From Microbispora rosea (GTDB taxonomy: Bacteria; Actinomycetota; Actinomycetes; Streptosporangiales; Streptosporangiaceae): a DNA stretch of 64,000 bases. Shown here piece after piece: positions 51,906-60,814 of this stretch. A program made the position numbers and the translations under genes. The stretch's first letter is position 1. Every line of letters begins with the position of its first letter. The stretch spans positions 78,950-142,949 of the forward strand of contig NZ_FTNI01000024.1 of assembly GCF_900156315.1 (NCBI RefSeq). The letters are read 5' to 3'. The notes under the pieces were generated by a model. That model ran no database searches. It had not been told where the DNA came from and saw only the letters and a program-made list of their open reading frames with translations.

Positions 51906-51919
51906 TGTTATGGCTAACA
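51906..51919. promoter_or_regulatory. Second TGTTA-n4-TAACA site without an adjacent gene
   Basis: TGTTATGGCTAACA shares both half-sites with the GH54 operator 451 bp away. The whole stretch 51409-52059 has no convincing gene; it holds these two sites and a short hairpin at 51630-51645 (CGCCCC-GTCT-GGGGCG). Confidence 0.45.
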
Positions 51920-52059
51920 ATCACGGTGACCCGGCCGCGCCGGGGTTTCCGCATGGCGATCCGGTGGCGGGCGTGGCCTGATTCGTGGTGACGGGCGAGA
52001 GCGACCTGCGCTTGCTGCTGCGCGCGATGCGGCCGCGCTCAACCCGGGCCGCTACGTTT

Positions 52060-52470
52060 TCACCACCGTCGACGCGAGATTCCCGCCGGTGCCGGTCCGG
52101 TCGTCACGGTCGCCGAGGAGGAGGGCCGGTAGACGGCGGGGTTCAGGCGGGAAAACGCGGAGGCGTGCCACAGACCGGTGGTGAGGAACCGGTCGGCGTG
52201 GCTGGTGCCGAGGCGGTCGTCCAGGCGAAGGAGCGCGCCGATGACGCAGTGCTGGTCGTAGTAGCAATCGGTCATGGGCACCAGCGGCTCCCCGGCGGCA
52301 CACTTCGCGTGCATGAGGAAACGCAGGTGCAGTCCGCGACAAGCGCGGCGTAGGCCTCGCGCGGCGTCTTTGTCCACCAGGCCGGCCTGCTTCACCGCGA
52401 TCGGGTGCCGTGGCCGGCCTCGGCGAACGCGGCCCTTCCCCGGGCAGCCCCAGGGCTCAGGTACGGCCGG
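52060..52470 (-). pseudogene. Probable remnant of a DUF6000-like protein
   Basis: The readable part is M-H-A-K-C-A-A-G-E-P (from 52314), then C-Y-Y-D-Q-H-C-V-I-G-A-L-L-R-L and R-L-G-T-S-H-A-D-R-F-L. From memory this resembles the C-terminal Y-D-Q-x3-A-x-G-A-L-L-x-L-D-x-R-L-G-T-x-H-A-x-R-F block of DUF6000 proteins. Only about 130 codons look coding and none of the possible starts has a ribosome-binding site. The frame continues upstream only as a shadow of the PrsW gene. It could instead be an unrelated short gene. Confidence 0.3.
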
Positions 52471-52490
52471 CGCTTCGGGTCGTGAGTGCC

Positions 52491-53402
52491 TCAAGCATGT
52501 CTGCTCTCGCTGCGGCCGTCGCGGGCCAGCGCCGGCAGGGCGGCGGCGATCATCTTGGCCTCGCGCTTGCGTAGCACCAGTGCCAGGACCAGCATCGTGA
52601 GGAACACCGGCACCATGACGGCTCCGTAGATCTTGTAGATCAGGAACGGATCGCTCCCGGCGAGCCCCGCCCAATCCCATGCGCCGTGCAGGACGATCGC
52701 GACGAGCAGCCCCGCGAGGGTGAGTCCGACGCGTGCGCCTCGGCTGCGCTTGTTCGCGGCCGCGGCGATGCCGAGTCCGAACACGGCGACCATGAGCGGG
52801 TGGAAGAACGGCACCATCACCACGCGCAGGAAGAAACTGGCCCCGAGCAGGGCGATGGCATCGACGTTGGACGCGTCCGACGCGGCGAAGGTCGTGATGA
52901 TGCGGCCGAAGTAGAGGATGTTCTCCGTGAAGGAGAACCCCGCGCCGACGAGTCCGGCGTAGACGACGCCGTCGAGCAGGCCGGTGATCTGCCTGCGGCG
53001 GTAGATCAGCAGCAACACCAGGAACAGGCCCTTGAGGATCTCCTCGGTGACAGGGGTGATCACCAGCGGGCGGAACCACGCGCCGAAGTCCGTGCCCATG
53101 GTGGTGTCGACGACGGCCTGGAGTCCTTGCTGCGACCAGATCGAGCAGAACGCCGCGAACGACGCTCCCCATGCGAACGCCGACACCAGGCGGCGCGGAC
53201 GCTCAGGCTCCCAGCGGTTGAGCCAGAGGAACGCGCCTACAACCGGAAGGGTGACCAGGGCGGAAAGCGGCAGACCGGCGGCCACCCCGTCCACACCGAT
53301 CTGCGTGGCCACCCAGAGAACGGAGAGGAGCCACACGGCTCCCGCCGACACGGGCCAGAGAGTCCACGCGCGGCTGCGCGTGCGGCTCGTCGATGTTCGC
53401 AT
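52491..53402 (-). CDS. PrsW family intramembrane metalloprotease
   Basis: A 303-residue multi-pass protein of the CPBP/PrsW type. Active-site motifs are E-E-x2-K in P-V-T-E-E-I-L-K-G, F-x3-E in F-S-F-T-E-N, and the late His in H-G-A-W-D-W. PrsW of Bacillus cleaves an anti-sigma factor; the target here is unknown and no anti-sigma gene is adjacent. ATG 53402 has AAGGA eight bases upstream. The open frame to 53540 would run into the MerR gene and is not used. It is divergent from that MerR regulator. Confidence 0.87.
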   Translation of the reverse strand: MRTSTSRTRSRAWTLWPVSAGAVWLLSVLWVATQIGVDGVAAGLPLSALVTLPVVGAFLWLNRWEPERPRRLVSAFAWGASFAAFCSIWSQQGLQAVVDTTMGTDFGAWFRPLVITPVTEEILKGLFLVLLLIYRRRQITGLLDGVVYAGLVGAGFSFTENILYFGRIITTFAASDASNVDAIALLGASFFLRVVMVPFFHPLMVAVFGLGIAAAANKRSRGARVGLTLAGLLVAIVLHGAWDWAGLAGSDPFLIYKIYGAVMVPVFLTMLVLALVLRKREAKMIAAALPALARDGRSESRHA

Positions 53403-53526
53403 TGCTGTGTTCCTTCGTCGGTACCTCGACGCCGCGGTGTGCGGTCGCTGGTCCAGGGGACACTGTGCCGTTGCGGCATACTCAAGTCGGCTGGTCGTGA
53501 GACGTGGGGAGGGGGAGGGGGCCGGC

Positions 53527-54246
53527 ATGAGCTGGAGCACGCGGGAAGTCGCGCAACTCGCCGGGACGACCCTGCGTACGGTCCGGCACTATCACGAGAT
53601 CGGCCTGCTCGACGAACCGGAGCGACTGTCGAACGGCTACAAGGTCTACCGCGCCGAGCACCTCGTGCGGCTGCTACAGATCCGCCGTCTCACCGGGCTC
53701 GGCTTCTCGCTCGCCGCGATCGCGGCGATGGAGGACGAACCGGAGCAACTCGACGAGACCCTGCACGCCGTGGACGCCGAACTCGCCGCCACGATCGCAC
53801 GGCTGGAGGAAGCGAGAGCGGAGATCGCGAAGCTGCGGGATCGGCCGGTACCGACCGACCTGCCCTTCGGCATCTCGGCCGCGGCGACCGACGCGCGGCT
53901 GTCGCAAGCCGACCGGTCGCTGTTCGCCGTGCTCTCCCAGGTGGTCGGCGATGACAACACCCCGCACTGGCAGGCGCTCCTGCGGGACTTCGAGCGAGAT
54001 GACGTGACCGACGAGTTCGACGCGCTCCCGCCGGATGCCGACGAGGAGACCCGCGAGCGACTCGCGCGACACATTCTCCCGCAGATGATCGTCCTGAACG
54101 GGAAGCACCCGGCGCCGCCCCGCACCGTCGAGCACGCGGCGACCGGTCAGCAGGCGGCGACCGCCGCGGTGATCAACGCCGTGCTCGATCTCTACAACCC
54201 GGCACAGCTCGACGTGCTCACACGCATCTGGAAACAGCTGGGCTGA
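53527..54246 (+). CDS. MerR family transcriptional regulator
   Basis: A 239-residue regulator. The N-terminal HTH is S-T-R-E-V-A-Q-L-A-G-T-T-L-R-T-V-R-H-Y-H-E-I-G-L-L, followed by the wing and a long coiled-coil (about 75-125). The C-terminal 110 residues are a helical effector domain without Cys metal ligands, so an organic ligand is more likely than a metal. ATG 53527 follows GGAGGGGG. It is divergent from PrsW with a 124-base shared promoter region and may control it. Confidence 0.88.
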   Translation: MSWSTREVAQLAGTTLRTVRHYHEIGLLDEPERLSNGYKVYRAEHLVRLLQIRRLTGLGFSLAAIAAMEDEPEQLDETLHAVDAELAATIARLEEARAEIAKLRDRPVPTDLPFGISAAATDARLSQADRSLFAVLSQVVGDDNTPHWQALLRDFERDDVTDEFDALPPDADEETRERLARHILPQMIVLNGKHPAPPRTVEHAATGQQAATAAVINAVLDLYNPAQLDVLTRIWKQLG

Positions 54247-54513
54247 TCCCAGGCCATCGATCGCCCTGACGATCGCCTCGCGCCGCCGGAGCCATATCGG
54301 GGGGCCGGCGGTGTGTGAGCGGCTCCGTCTTCTTCTCCTGCATCCGTTCGGTGATGCTCCGCCACGGGCCCGACGTGAACCCCGAGGGCGGCTCCTTCAG
54401 GGGGTGCGACCAGCCCCGAGCGACATCCTGATACCGCTGCACAGCCAGCCGCATCGAATTGCCCTGCTATCCCCCGGACCAGGAGAAGAATCAGGACAAG
54501 GGAGAGTAGCGGT
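54247..54513. other. Intergenic stretch without a recognised gene
   Basis: A minus-strand reading frame from 54454 (78 codons, M-R-L-A-V-Q-R-Y-Q-D-V-A-R-G-W) runs through most of it and into the MerR 3' end. It lacks a ribosome-binding site and resembles nothing I know, so it is not called as a gene. Confidence 0.3.
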
Positions 54514-55263
54514 TCACGCCAGGTCCCACAGCAGCCGGTAGTAGGCGATGCGCTCGGGGTCGGGGGCGACGCCGTACGCGTCGTACACGACGCCGTCGTA
54601 TCCCGGGCCGTAGTTCCACTCCGTGCTCCAGGCGGCGACCGCGAGGTCGGCCCACCGGTCGGCCACGCCCAGCGAGCCGAGGTCGACGTGCCCGGCGAAC
54701 GTCCCGTCGTCGTGCAGCAGGGTGTTGGGAGCGCAGGCGTCGCCGTGGCAGACGACGAGGCGGTCGACTGCGGGCGGCTCGCCGAGACGCTGCCGGGCCG
54801 CCTCGTCGCGACCGCGGAGCCGCCGCTCGACGCCCCAGTCGTATGGGCACTCCTGCACGGGCAGGGTGTCGTGGAGCAGGCGAAGCCCCCGGCCGATCGC
54901 CGCCGCGGCGGTGGCGGGATCGGCGGTCCAGCGCGGGTCCACCGCCGAGCGGCCGGGAAGCGCCGCCGTGACGAGCCAGGCGCCGTCCGCGTTCGATCCC
55001 CACGCCGGCGCCCGAGGAACGGCGGCCCACCGCCCGGCCCACTTCAGGCGCTCCGCCTCGCCGGGCAGGTTGATCTCCGGGGTGCCGGCGGCGACCCACT
55101 TGACGTACCTTGTGCCGCCGTTCGCGTCCTCCAGCCGGAATGTCAGGCCGCCGAGCTGGTTGCGCCACACCGGAGTGACGGTGTCGCCCGCGGCGAGTTC
55201 GGCGACGGCGCCGGGCACGGCCACCGGCCCGGCCGGGATCGAGGCGAGGGGGGGCCGGCTCAT
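54514..55263 (-). CDS. Aminoglycoside 3'-phosphotransferase-like kinase (APH family)
   Basis: A 249-residue protein-kinase-like phosphotransferase. The Brenner motif is V-C-H-G-D-A-C-A-P-N-T-L (catalytic Asp and Mg-binding Asn), followed by V-D-L-G-S-L-G-V-A-D-R (DxD-like Mg ligand). Domain order and length match APH(3'). It may inactivate an aminoglycoside or phosphorylate another small molecule; chromosomal actinomycete copies vary. ATG 55263 is used, with GGTGGTC before it; an ATG three codons upstream is nearer AAGGAG but too close to it. Confidence 0.82.
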   Translation of the reverse strand: MSRPPLASIPAGPVAVPGAVAELAAGDTVTPVWRNQLGGLTFRLEDANGGTRYVKWVAAGTPEINLPGEAERLKWAGRWAAVPRAPAWGSNADGAWLVTAALPGRSAVDPRWTADPATAAAAIGRGLRLLHDTLPVQECPYDWGVERRLRGRDEAARQRLGEPPAVDRLVVCHGDACAPNTLLHDDGTFAGHVDLGSLGVADRWADLAVAAWSTEWNYGPGYDGVVYDAYGVAPDPERIAYYRLLWDLA

Positions 55264-55576
55264 GACCACCATTCTCCTTCGCAACGGCCTGCCGTACGCG
55301 TTCCTGCGCCACCCCTTCTACAGCGACGCGTTCGTCCCCCGGGTCGTCGGCGACGGTGAGATCACCAGCAGCACCGGCGGGCGGGGCCTGAACACGGCGT
55401 TCCGGTCGAGACGGCGGCGAACGTGCTGCCGACGGCTACGCCGGCCTCGGCCGGACATAGTCCGCGCGAATTGAGCGCGGCGATCGCGCGGGAGTTGCGG
55501 GTCACGCCGCCATTTGAACGAGATGTTCACAACAGTACGTTGACAATGAAGAGTTGTGGCTACATCCTTGGGCGGT
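55264..55576. other. Intergenic stretch with possible promoter of the DNA-binding protein gene
   Basis: TTGACA at 55540-55545 and TACATC at 55561-55566 (15-base spacer, short) may drive the next gene. Some reading frames in 55264-55500 look weakly coding but none has a start plus ribosome-binding site or a recognisable motif. Confidence 0.3.
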
Positions 55577-56026
55577 ATGAGACCGACCGCCGAGCAGCCC
55601 CTCGATCCGTTCACGTCTCCGCGTCCGGAGGCGGCGCGCGCGCAGCGCGTCCACGCGTCGTTGTTCCGTATCGCCGAGCGGCACGCCACCACCGACGAGC
55701 AACGCGGCCGGCAGGTCCACCCCTTGGTGATGGGCCCCCACGAAGCCGTCAGACTCGTGTCGTTCCTGCTGAGCGGGGCCGCGCAGCTCGATGACGGCGA
55801 GCCGGAGGTGGACCAGGCCGACATCACGGCCGCCTTGACTCTTGTCCCCCAGGCCCGGGCCGAGATGGACGAGTTGGAGGCCGCGCTCCTCCGGATGGCG
55901 CGGGGGCGCGGCATGACGTGGCAGGAGATCGCCTTCGGCCTAGGGCTCGGCACCCCGCAGGCCGCCAGGCAGCGTTACGAACGGCTGGTGGACCGCACCG
56001 CGATCGACTTCGACGAAGGCCGGTAG
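55577..56026 (+). CDS. Small HTH DNA-binding protein
   Basis: A 149-residue protein. The middle part is helical (about 60-110). The C-terminus has a sigma-region-4-like HTH: M-T-W-Q-E-I-A-F-G-L-G-L-G-T-P-Q-A-A-R-Q-R-Y. Similar small proteins are common and uncharacterised in Streptomyces and relatives. ATG 55577 is selected; GTG 55556 would extend by seven residues and lies within the possible -10 region. It converges on pxpC. Confidence 0.7.
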   Translation: MRPTAEQPLDPFTSPRPEAARAQRVHASLFRIAERHATTDEQRGRQVHPLVMGPHEAVRLVSFLLSGAAQLDDGEPEVDQADITAALTLVPQARAEMDELEAALLRMARGRGMTWQEIAFGLGLGTPQAARQRYERLVDRTAIDFDEGR

Positions 56027-56049
56027 GAGGCTCCGGGAAAGCCGCCTCC
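56026..56049. terminator. Hairpin between the DNA-binding protein gene and pxpC
   Basis: GGAGGC (56026-56031) and GCCTCC (56044-56049) pair around 12 bases, in the 28-base gap of two convergent genes. Weak but well placed. Confidence 0.4.
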
Positions 56050-56054
56050 CTCGG

Positions 56055-56963
56055 TCAGCGCATAGTCGCCCGTCGAGCCAACCGGAATCGAATGCGCTGC
56101 CCGGGGCGGGCCTGCGCTGCCCGTCCGATCTCGTCGTCACGTAGGACCGCGATGACGGGATATCCGCCGGTCACGGGGTGATCGGCTAGGAAGAGCGTCG
56201 GCTGGCCGGACGGCGGCACCTGCAGTGCGCCGGGGACCATACCCTCGCTCGGCAGTTCGCCGCCCCGCGCGCGTTCGAGGCGTGGCCCGCGCAGCCGCAT
56301 GCCGATCCGGTCGCTCTGCGGGGTGACCTCGTACGGCTCGGCGCACAGGGCCGCCAGCGCCTCCGGTCTGAACCAGTCGTGGCGTGGTCCCGGCACGGCC
56401 GCCAGGACGAGATCCCCCGACTCGGGTTCGGGCACCGGGGCGAGATCGACAGCAGGGAACTCCACTGGGGGCGGCCCCACTGGTAGCAGTGCTCCGGGCG
56501 CCGGACGTTCCGGACCGAGGCCGGAGAGCAGGTCGGTGGCCCGTGACCCCAGCACCTTCGGGACGTCAAGGCCGCCGCGGACGGCGAGGTAGGTGCGCAG
56601 CCCGCGGGGCGGCACACCGAGCCGCAGTGTGGCCCCGTCCGGCAGGCGCTCGACCGACGCGTGCCCGACGCCGCGCACGCGTCCCCGGGCGTCGGTGACG
56701 GTGGCGGGACAGGGCGCTCCGGTAAGCGCCACGAGCAGATCACCGCTCGCGCGCACCAGCAGCCCGCCCAACGTGATCTCCAGGCCGGCCGCACCCTCAG
56801 GATTGGCCAGCAGGCGGTTGGCCAGTCGTAGAGCACCGCGGTCCGCCGCGCCGGAACGCCCGACGCCGAGATGGCTGTGGCTGCGCCGCCCCAGGTCTTG
56901 CACTGTGGTGAGAGGGCCGGTGGCCAGCACCAGCAGCGCCCGGCCCGCCTCCGGCACGCTCAC
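56055..56963 (-). CDS. pxpC: 5-oxoprolinase subunit C (biotin-dependent carboxyltransferase-like)
   Basis: A 302-residue KipA/PxpC protein. Recognisable blocks are T-T-V-Q-D-L-G-R, the G-V-G-R-S-G-A-A-D start, A-V-R-G-G-L-D-V-P, S-D-R-I-G-M-R-L and F-L-A-D-H-P-V-T-G-G-Y-P. PxpA, PxpB and PxpC together hydrolyse 5-oxoproline (pyroglutamate) to glutamate with ATP. GTG 56963 overlaps the pxpB stop (GTGA). It is the last gene of the operon NRAMP-pxpA-pxpB-pxpC. Confidence 0.92.
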   Translation of the reverse strand: MSVPEAGRALLVLATGPLTTVQDLGRRSHSHLGVGRSGAADRGALRLANRLLANPEGAAGLEITLGGLLVRASGDLLVALTGAPCPATVTDARGRVRGVGHASVERLPDGATLRLGVPPRGLRTYLAVRGGLDVPKVLGSRATDLLSGLGPERPAPGALLPVGPPPVEFPAVDLAPVPEPESGDLVLAAVPGPRHDWFRPEALAALCAEPYEVTPQSDRIGMRLRGPRLERARGGELPSEGMVPGALQVPPSGQPTLFLADHPVTGGYPVIAVLRDDEIGRAAQARPGQRIRFRLARRATMR

Positions 56964-57574
56964 GACGCCTCCGCGAACCGTACGCGCACGCCCGGGCGCA
57001 GCAGGGCGGGCGGGTCGGCCGCGATGTCCCACACCACGGTCTCGGTGCGCCCGATCAGCTGCCAGCCGCCTGGGGACTCGCGCGGGTAGACGCCGCTGAA
57101 CTCTCCGGCGAGCGCCACGGCGCCGGTCGGCACGCGTACGCGCGACTCCGTCCGCCGGGGCACGGCCAGCCGGGGGTCGCCGCCGACCAGATAGCCGAAG
57201 CCGGGGGCGAACCCGCAGAAGGCGACCGTCCAGACCGTCCCGGTGTGCGCCGCCACCACCTCGCGTTCGGTGAGCCCGGTCAGCCGGGCCACGTCGGCGA
57301 GGTCGTCGCCGTCGTACACCACCGGGATCACCACCTCCTCGGTCGTCACGCGGCGGCCTCCGGCCGGTCGTGCGGCCAGGACGGCGGACTCCACCTCGGC
57401 GTGGCGCGTCGGCGGCTCGAACCGGACGAGCAGCGTACGCGCCGCGGGGACGAGGTCGACGATTCCGGGCGGGGTGTCGGCCGCGAGGGCGTCGTAGAGG
57501 GCGACCACCTCCTCGAGACGGTCGAGCTCCACCAGGACCGCGTGGTCGCCGCAGCGGTGCAGCCGCGCAGTCAC
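56960..57574 (-). CDS. pxpB: 5-oxoprolinase subunit B (KipI/allophanate hydrolase subunit 1 family)
   Basis: A 204-residue protein with a short N-terminal domain and a cyclophilin-like C-domain. Family blocks include [22 protein letters not shown]-x-x-x-R-x-x-V-P-x-G-A-V and S-P-G-G-W-Q-L-I-G. Part of the ATP-dependent pyroglutamate hydrolase. Start GTG 57574 overlaps the pxpA stop; it ends overlapping pxpC. Both overlaps indicate strict co-translation of the complex. Confidence 0.92.
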   Translation of the reverse strand: MTARLHRCGDHAVLVELDRLEEVVALYDALAADTPPGIVDLVPAARTLLVRFEPPTRHAEVESAVLAARPAGGRRVTTEEVVIPVVYDGDDLADVARLTGLTEREVVAAHTGTVWTVAFCGFAPGFGYLVGGDPRLAVPRRTESRVRVPTGAVALAGEFSGVYPRESPGGWQLIGRTETVVWDIAADPPALLRPGVRVRFAEAS

Positions 57575-58353
57575 CCATTCCCCTCGACGAACGGTGCCGG
57601 GGCGATGCCGTTCGCTTTGAGCGCCTCACTTACCTCGAAGGCCATGGCGACGGCGCCGGGGCTGTCGCCGTGCACGCAGATCGAGTCCGCCGTGATGGTG
57701 AGCGGTGTCCCGTCGACGGCCTCGATCGGCTGGCCTCTGGCCATGCGTACGCTCCGCTCGGCGACTTGGCGAGGGTCGTGCAGGACTGCGCCGGTCACGT
57801 TGCGCGGCACGAGGGTGCCCTCGGGCGTGTAGGCACGGTCGGCGAAGCATTCCGCGATGGTCTTGAGGCCGGCCGCGTCTGCCTGGCGCAGCCACGCCGA
57901 GCCGGGGAGGCCGAGCACCGGCAGACCGGAGTCGTAGGAACGCACGGCCGCGACGACCGCCGCGGCCTGCGCCTCGTGGTGGACGATCGCGTTGTAGAGC
58001 GCGCCATGCGGCTTGACGTATCTCACCCTGGTGCCCGCCACCCGCGCGAAGGCGTCCAGCGCCCCGATCTGGTAGATGATGTCGTCGGCGAGTTCGCCGG
58101 GCCGCACATCGATGAAGCGCCGCCCGAAGCCCGCCAGGTCGCGGTAGCCGACCTGGGCGCCGATCACCACACCGCGCGCGGCCGCGGTCTCGCAGGTGCG
58201 CCGCATGATCGCCGGATCTCCCGCGTGGAACCCGCAGGCGACGTTGGCGCTGGTGACGATCGACAGCAGCGCCTCGTCGTCGCCGAGCGTCCACCGGCCG
58301 AAGCCCTCACCTAAGTCGGAGTTGAGATCGATGCGCGCGGTGTGGTGAGACAC
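57571..58353 (-). CDS. pxpA: 5-oxoprolinase subunit A (LamB/YcsF family)
   Basis: A 260-residue protein with the YcsF signature [11 protein letters not shown], the metal-site block [18 protein letters not shown] and V-K-P-H-G-A-L-Y-N. It supplies part of the pyroglutamate-hydrolysing complex. Only one base separates it from the NRAMP-like gene upstream. The order transporter-pxpA-pxpB-pxpC resembles the Bacillus ycsF-ycsG-kip region in gene content. Confidence 0.93.
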   Translation of the reverse strand: MSHHTARIDLNSDLGEGFGRWTLGDDEALLSIVTSANVACGFHAGDPAIMRRTCETAAARGVVIGAQVGYRDLAGFGRRFIDVRPGELADDIIYQIGALDAFARVAGTRVRYVKPHGALYNAIVHHEAQAAAVVAAVRSYDSGLPVLGLPGSAWLRQADAAGLKTIAECFADRAYTPEGTLVPRNVTGAVLHDPRQVAERSVRMARGQPIEAVDGTPLTITADSICVHGDSPGAVAMAFEVSEALKANGIAPAPFVEGNG

Positions 58354-58354
58354 G

Positions 58355-59596
58355 TCAGCTCCAGAGTACGGTGATCCCGCTGAGGGAGTTCCAGCCGAGG
58401 TAGATGGTCAGCGCCCAGGCCAGCACGCCGATGCCGATGAGCCAGACCGGGTAGCGGTACCCGCCCATGAGATCGCGCCGGCGCGCCGCGACCCAGAGGA
58501 TCACGGCGAGACCGACGGGGAGAATGAGGCCGTTGAGCGCCCCCGCGAGGATCAGGAGATTGGCCGGCGCCTTGCCGAGGAGTTCGAAGATCGCGGCCGA
58601 GACCAGGATGAAGCCCACCGTGATCCATGAGCGGTAGCGGTCCAGCCACGGCGAGAGACTGGCGAGGAACGAGACCGACGTGTAGGAGGCGCCGATGACG
58701 GAGGTGATGGCCGCGGCCCACAAAACGATTCCGAACAGCCTCAGGCCAAGCTGACCTGCGGCGGCCTGGAAGATGTCACCGGCCGGGTTCGTCGAGTCGG
58801 CGGCGAGATGAAACCCGCCGGCCACCACTCCGAGCACGGCGAGGAAGAGGATCACCCGCATGACTCCGGTGACGAGGATGCCGGTGACCGAGCCGCGGGT
58901 GATCTGTCTGGTGTTCTCCGGCCCGGTCACGCCCGCATCGATGAGACGGTGCGCGCCCGCGTACGTGATGTAACCACCCACTGTGCCGCCGATCAGCGTA
59001 GTGATGGCGAGGAAGTCGACCGAATCGGGCAGGACGGTCTGCCGGAGAGCCTCGCCCACCGGCGGCCCGGAAACGATCGCCACGTACAGCGTCAGCGCCA
59101 CCATCACGACGCCGAGGACGACGACGATCCGGTCGATGGCCACCCCGGCCCGCCTGCTGAGGAAGATGGCGATGGCGATCAGGGCGGACAGGGCACCGCC
59201 GATCTTGACGTCGACCCCCGCGAGGGCGTTCAGGCCGAGCGCGGTGCCGCCGATGTTGCCGACATTGAAGACCAGGCCGCCGAAGGCCACGAGGACGGCC
59301 AGCAGGTACCCCGCGCCGGGCAGCACTCGATTGCCCAGTGTCTGGGCGCGCATACCACTGATACCGATCACCCGCCAGACGTTCAGCTGGACGGCGATGT
59401 CGACAAGGATCGAGGCGAGGATCGCGAACGCGAACGCCGCCCCGAGCCGCGCCGTGAACGTCGTCGTCTGAGTGATGAAGCCGGGGCCGATGGCGCTAGT
59501 GGCCATGAGGAACATCGCGCCGAACAGGGCGACGCGCCGGTCTCGGCCTTTTGCGCCCTCAGGTGAGGCCGCCTGGGTGTTGGGGAGTCGCTTCAT
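58355..59596 (-). CDS. NRAMP-family transporter of the pyroglutamate operon
   Basis: A 413-residue membrane protein with 11 predicted helices of the NRAMP/LeuT fold. The first helix carries [10 protein letters not shown] instead of the D-P-G-N metal-binding motif of MntH, which suggests the substrate may not be Mn2+ or Fe2+. Linkage to pxpABC hints at transport of pyroglutamate or a cofactor (inference). Bacillus YcsG in the related locus is also an NRAMP relative. ATG 59596 is seven bases after AAGGAG. Confidence 0.85.
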   Translation of the reverse strand: MKRLPNTQAASPEGAKGRDRRVALFGAMFLMATSAIGPGFITQTTTFTARLGAAFAFAILASILVDIAVQLNVWRVIGISGMRAQTLGNRVLPGAGYLLAVLVAFGGLVFNVGNIGGTALGLNALAGVDVKIGGALSALIAIAIFLSRRAGVAIDRIVVVLGVVMVALTLYVAIVSGPPVGEALRQTVLPDSVDFLAITTLIGGTVGGYITYAGAHRLIDAGVTGPENTRQITRGSVTGILVTGVMRVILFLAVLGVVAGGFHLAADSTNPAGDIFQAAAGQLGLRLFGIVLWAAAITSVIGASYTSVSFLASLSPWLDRYRSWITVGFILVSAAIFELLGKAPANLLILAGALNGLILPVGLAVILWVAARRRDLMGGYRYPVWLIGIGVLAWALTIYLGWNSLSGITVLWS

Positions 59597-59625
59597 AGGG
59601 GGTCTCCTTTGCTCACCTGAGCGTG

Positions 59626-59654
59626 AAGCTATGGATTGTTCAACAATCCAGCAA
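59626..59654 (-). promoter_or_regulatory. Promoter-operator of the NRAMP-pxp operon
   Basis: On the minus strand: TTGCTG (-35, 59649-59654), 17 bases, TAGCTT (-10, 59626-59631). The spacer is filled by the perfect palindrome TGGATTGTT-C-AACAATCCA (59632-59650), a GntR/FadR-like dyad. The same arrangement recurs at 60457-60485. Confidence 0.7.
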
Positions 59655-59803
59655 CCCCCTTCCATGTAACTTTTGCGCTACAACCGATCATGTAGTGCGG
59701 TGATTCGGGGGTGAGAAGTTCCATCTGCCCTGCTGCCGCGGCCTTCGGGCGAACCCGTCGCGGTCTAGGCTGGGCTGGATTCGGCGGTCGAAAAGGGGCT
59801 GGG

Positions 59804-60252
59804 ATGACGGCGGCTGACTGGGCTGAACGGCTGAGCACGGCTCGGCCGCTGCTCGATCGGGCCAGCACCGCGGAACTGGTCGCCGACGTCCTGCGGGAGA
59901 ACGTCGTCCTGGAGACGGCGAGCGTGCGGGCCGCCGGCGCGGCCCCCCCTGAAGCGCGGCAGGAGGTCCGGCACGTCGACGAGGGCCAGAGGGTCGCCGA
60001 CGTGGGCGACTGGGTGGCCGTCGGCACCGCCAACATGCGCTTCCATCGCGCGATCGCCGCGTTGCTCGCCAGTCCGCGCGTGGATGAGACCATGGCGCGC
60101 CTGCTCGCCGAACTGCGATTGGCGTTCCATGTGATGGGCGAGCTCAGGACCTTCCACGAGCCCTGACGTATCGCCGCGATCGCGGCCGACCTACTGGCGG
60201 CCGCCGGCCTGACCGGTCCACCGGTCGGCGCCGAGCGGGCCGTGGAAACGTG
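59804..60252 (+). pseudogene. Decayed GntR/FadR-type regulator of the pyroglutamate locus
   Basis: The frame starts normally at ATG 59804 (after AAGGGG) with L-L-D-R-A-S-T-A-E-L-V-A-D-V-L-R-E, the first helix of a GntR HTH. It then jumps to V-V-L-E-T-A-S-V-R-A-A-G, so about 45 residues containing the recognition helix and wing are missing. The FCD ligand domain is recognisable (G-T-A-N-M-R-F-H-R-A-I-A-A-L and L-R-L-A-F-H-V-M) up to F-H-E-P, where an in-frame TGA (60164-60166) interrupts. A residual tail continues to about 60252. Family comparison is from memory. It cannot bind DNA as a normal GntR protein. Confidence 0.7.
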
Positions 60253-60456
60253 ACCGGCCGTCTGCCCGTCTGGCGGTGACCTTGCCGCCTCACCGGCGAA
60301 CTCGTTGGGGTCTGGTGTGACGGCGTCATCAGGCGAAGTGCTCACGGTCTCGCCCCGCGCGCCCTTGGCCGGCCGGCCGCTACGTCCACCGGCGCCCCGT
60401 CCTCGCTGCGGACCCAGACGTCCCCCGACTGGAAGTACGTCGCCCTTTTCGCCCTC

Positions 60457-60485
60457 TTGACGGATTGTTCGACAATTTCCTAAAG
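60457..60485 (+). promoter_or_regulatory. Promoter-operator upstream of the pyroglutamyl-peptidase-like gene
   Basis: TTGACG (60457-60462), 17 bases, CTAAAG (60480-60485). The spacer contains ATTGTTCGACAAT (60464-60476), nearly the same dyad in the same register as at the NRAMP-pxp promoter. The leader to ATG 60815 would be about 320 bases; it contains a short frame near 60613-60693 that reads like the end of a lost gene, and nothing else recognised. Confidence 0.6.
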
Positions 60486-60814
60486 TCGGGCCGTCTTCGA
60501 GTCCCGGTATCCCACACGAGCGAACCAACCCCAGCCGCTCACCCGGAACGGCCATCCGATGAGGGCGGGGAGTTGGCGCCCTGACCTCCGCCGTGGAACC
60601 CCAGCGGCGCAGACGGCAAGGGCGTAGACCTCTACTTACGCAACGGCCCCGACCTCGACGAGGCGCGCAGCGGACGACTGCCGTTTCGAGATTGAACCCC
60701 CAGGGCGGAATGCCATCGCATTACTGCCGTACCCACTGTCGGCCTGCGGGGCTTTCGCTTCCACACGGGCAGAACGACTTGCGCAAGGAAGTAGATGAGG
60801 AGAAAGCGGTCAGG

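Noticed and set aside
55262..55474. Plus-strand frame starting M-T-T-I-L-L-R-N-G-L-P-Y-A-F
   Set aside because: No ribosome-binding site, start overlaps the divergent phosphotransferase start, and the later part becomes Arg-rich and non-coding-like.
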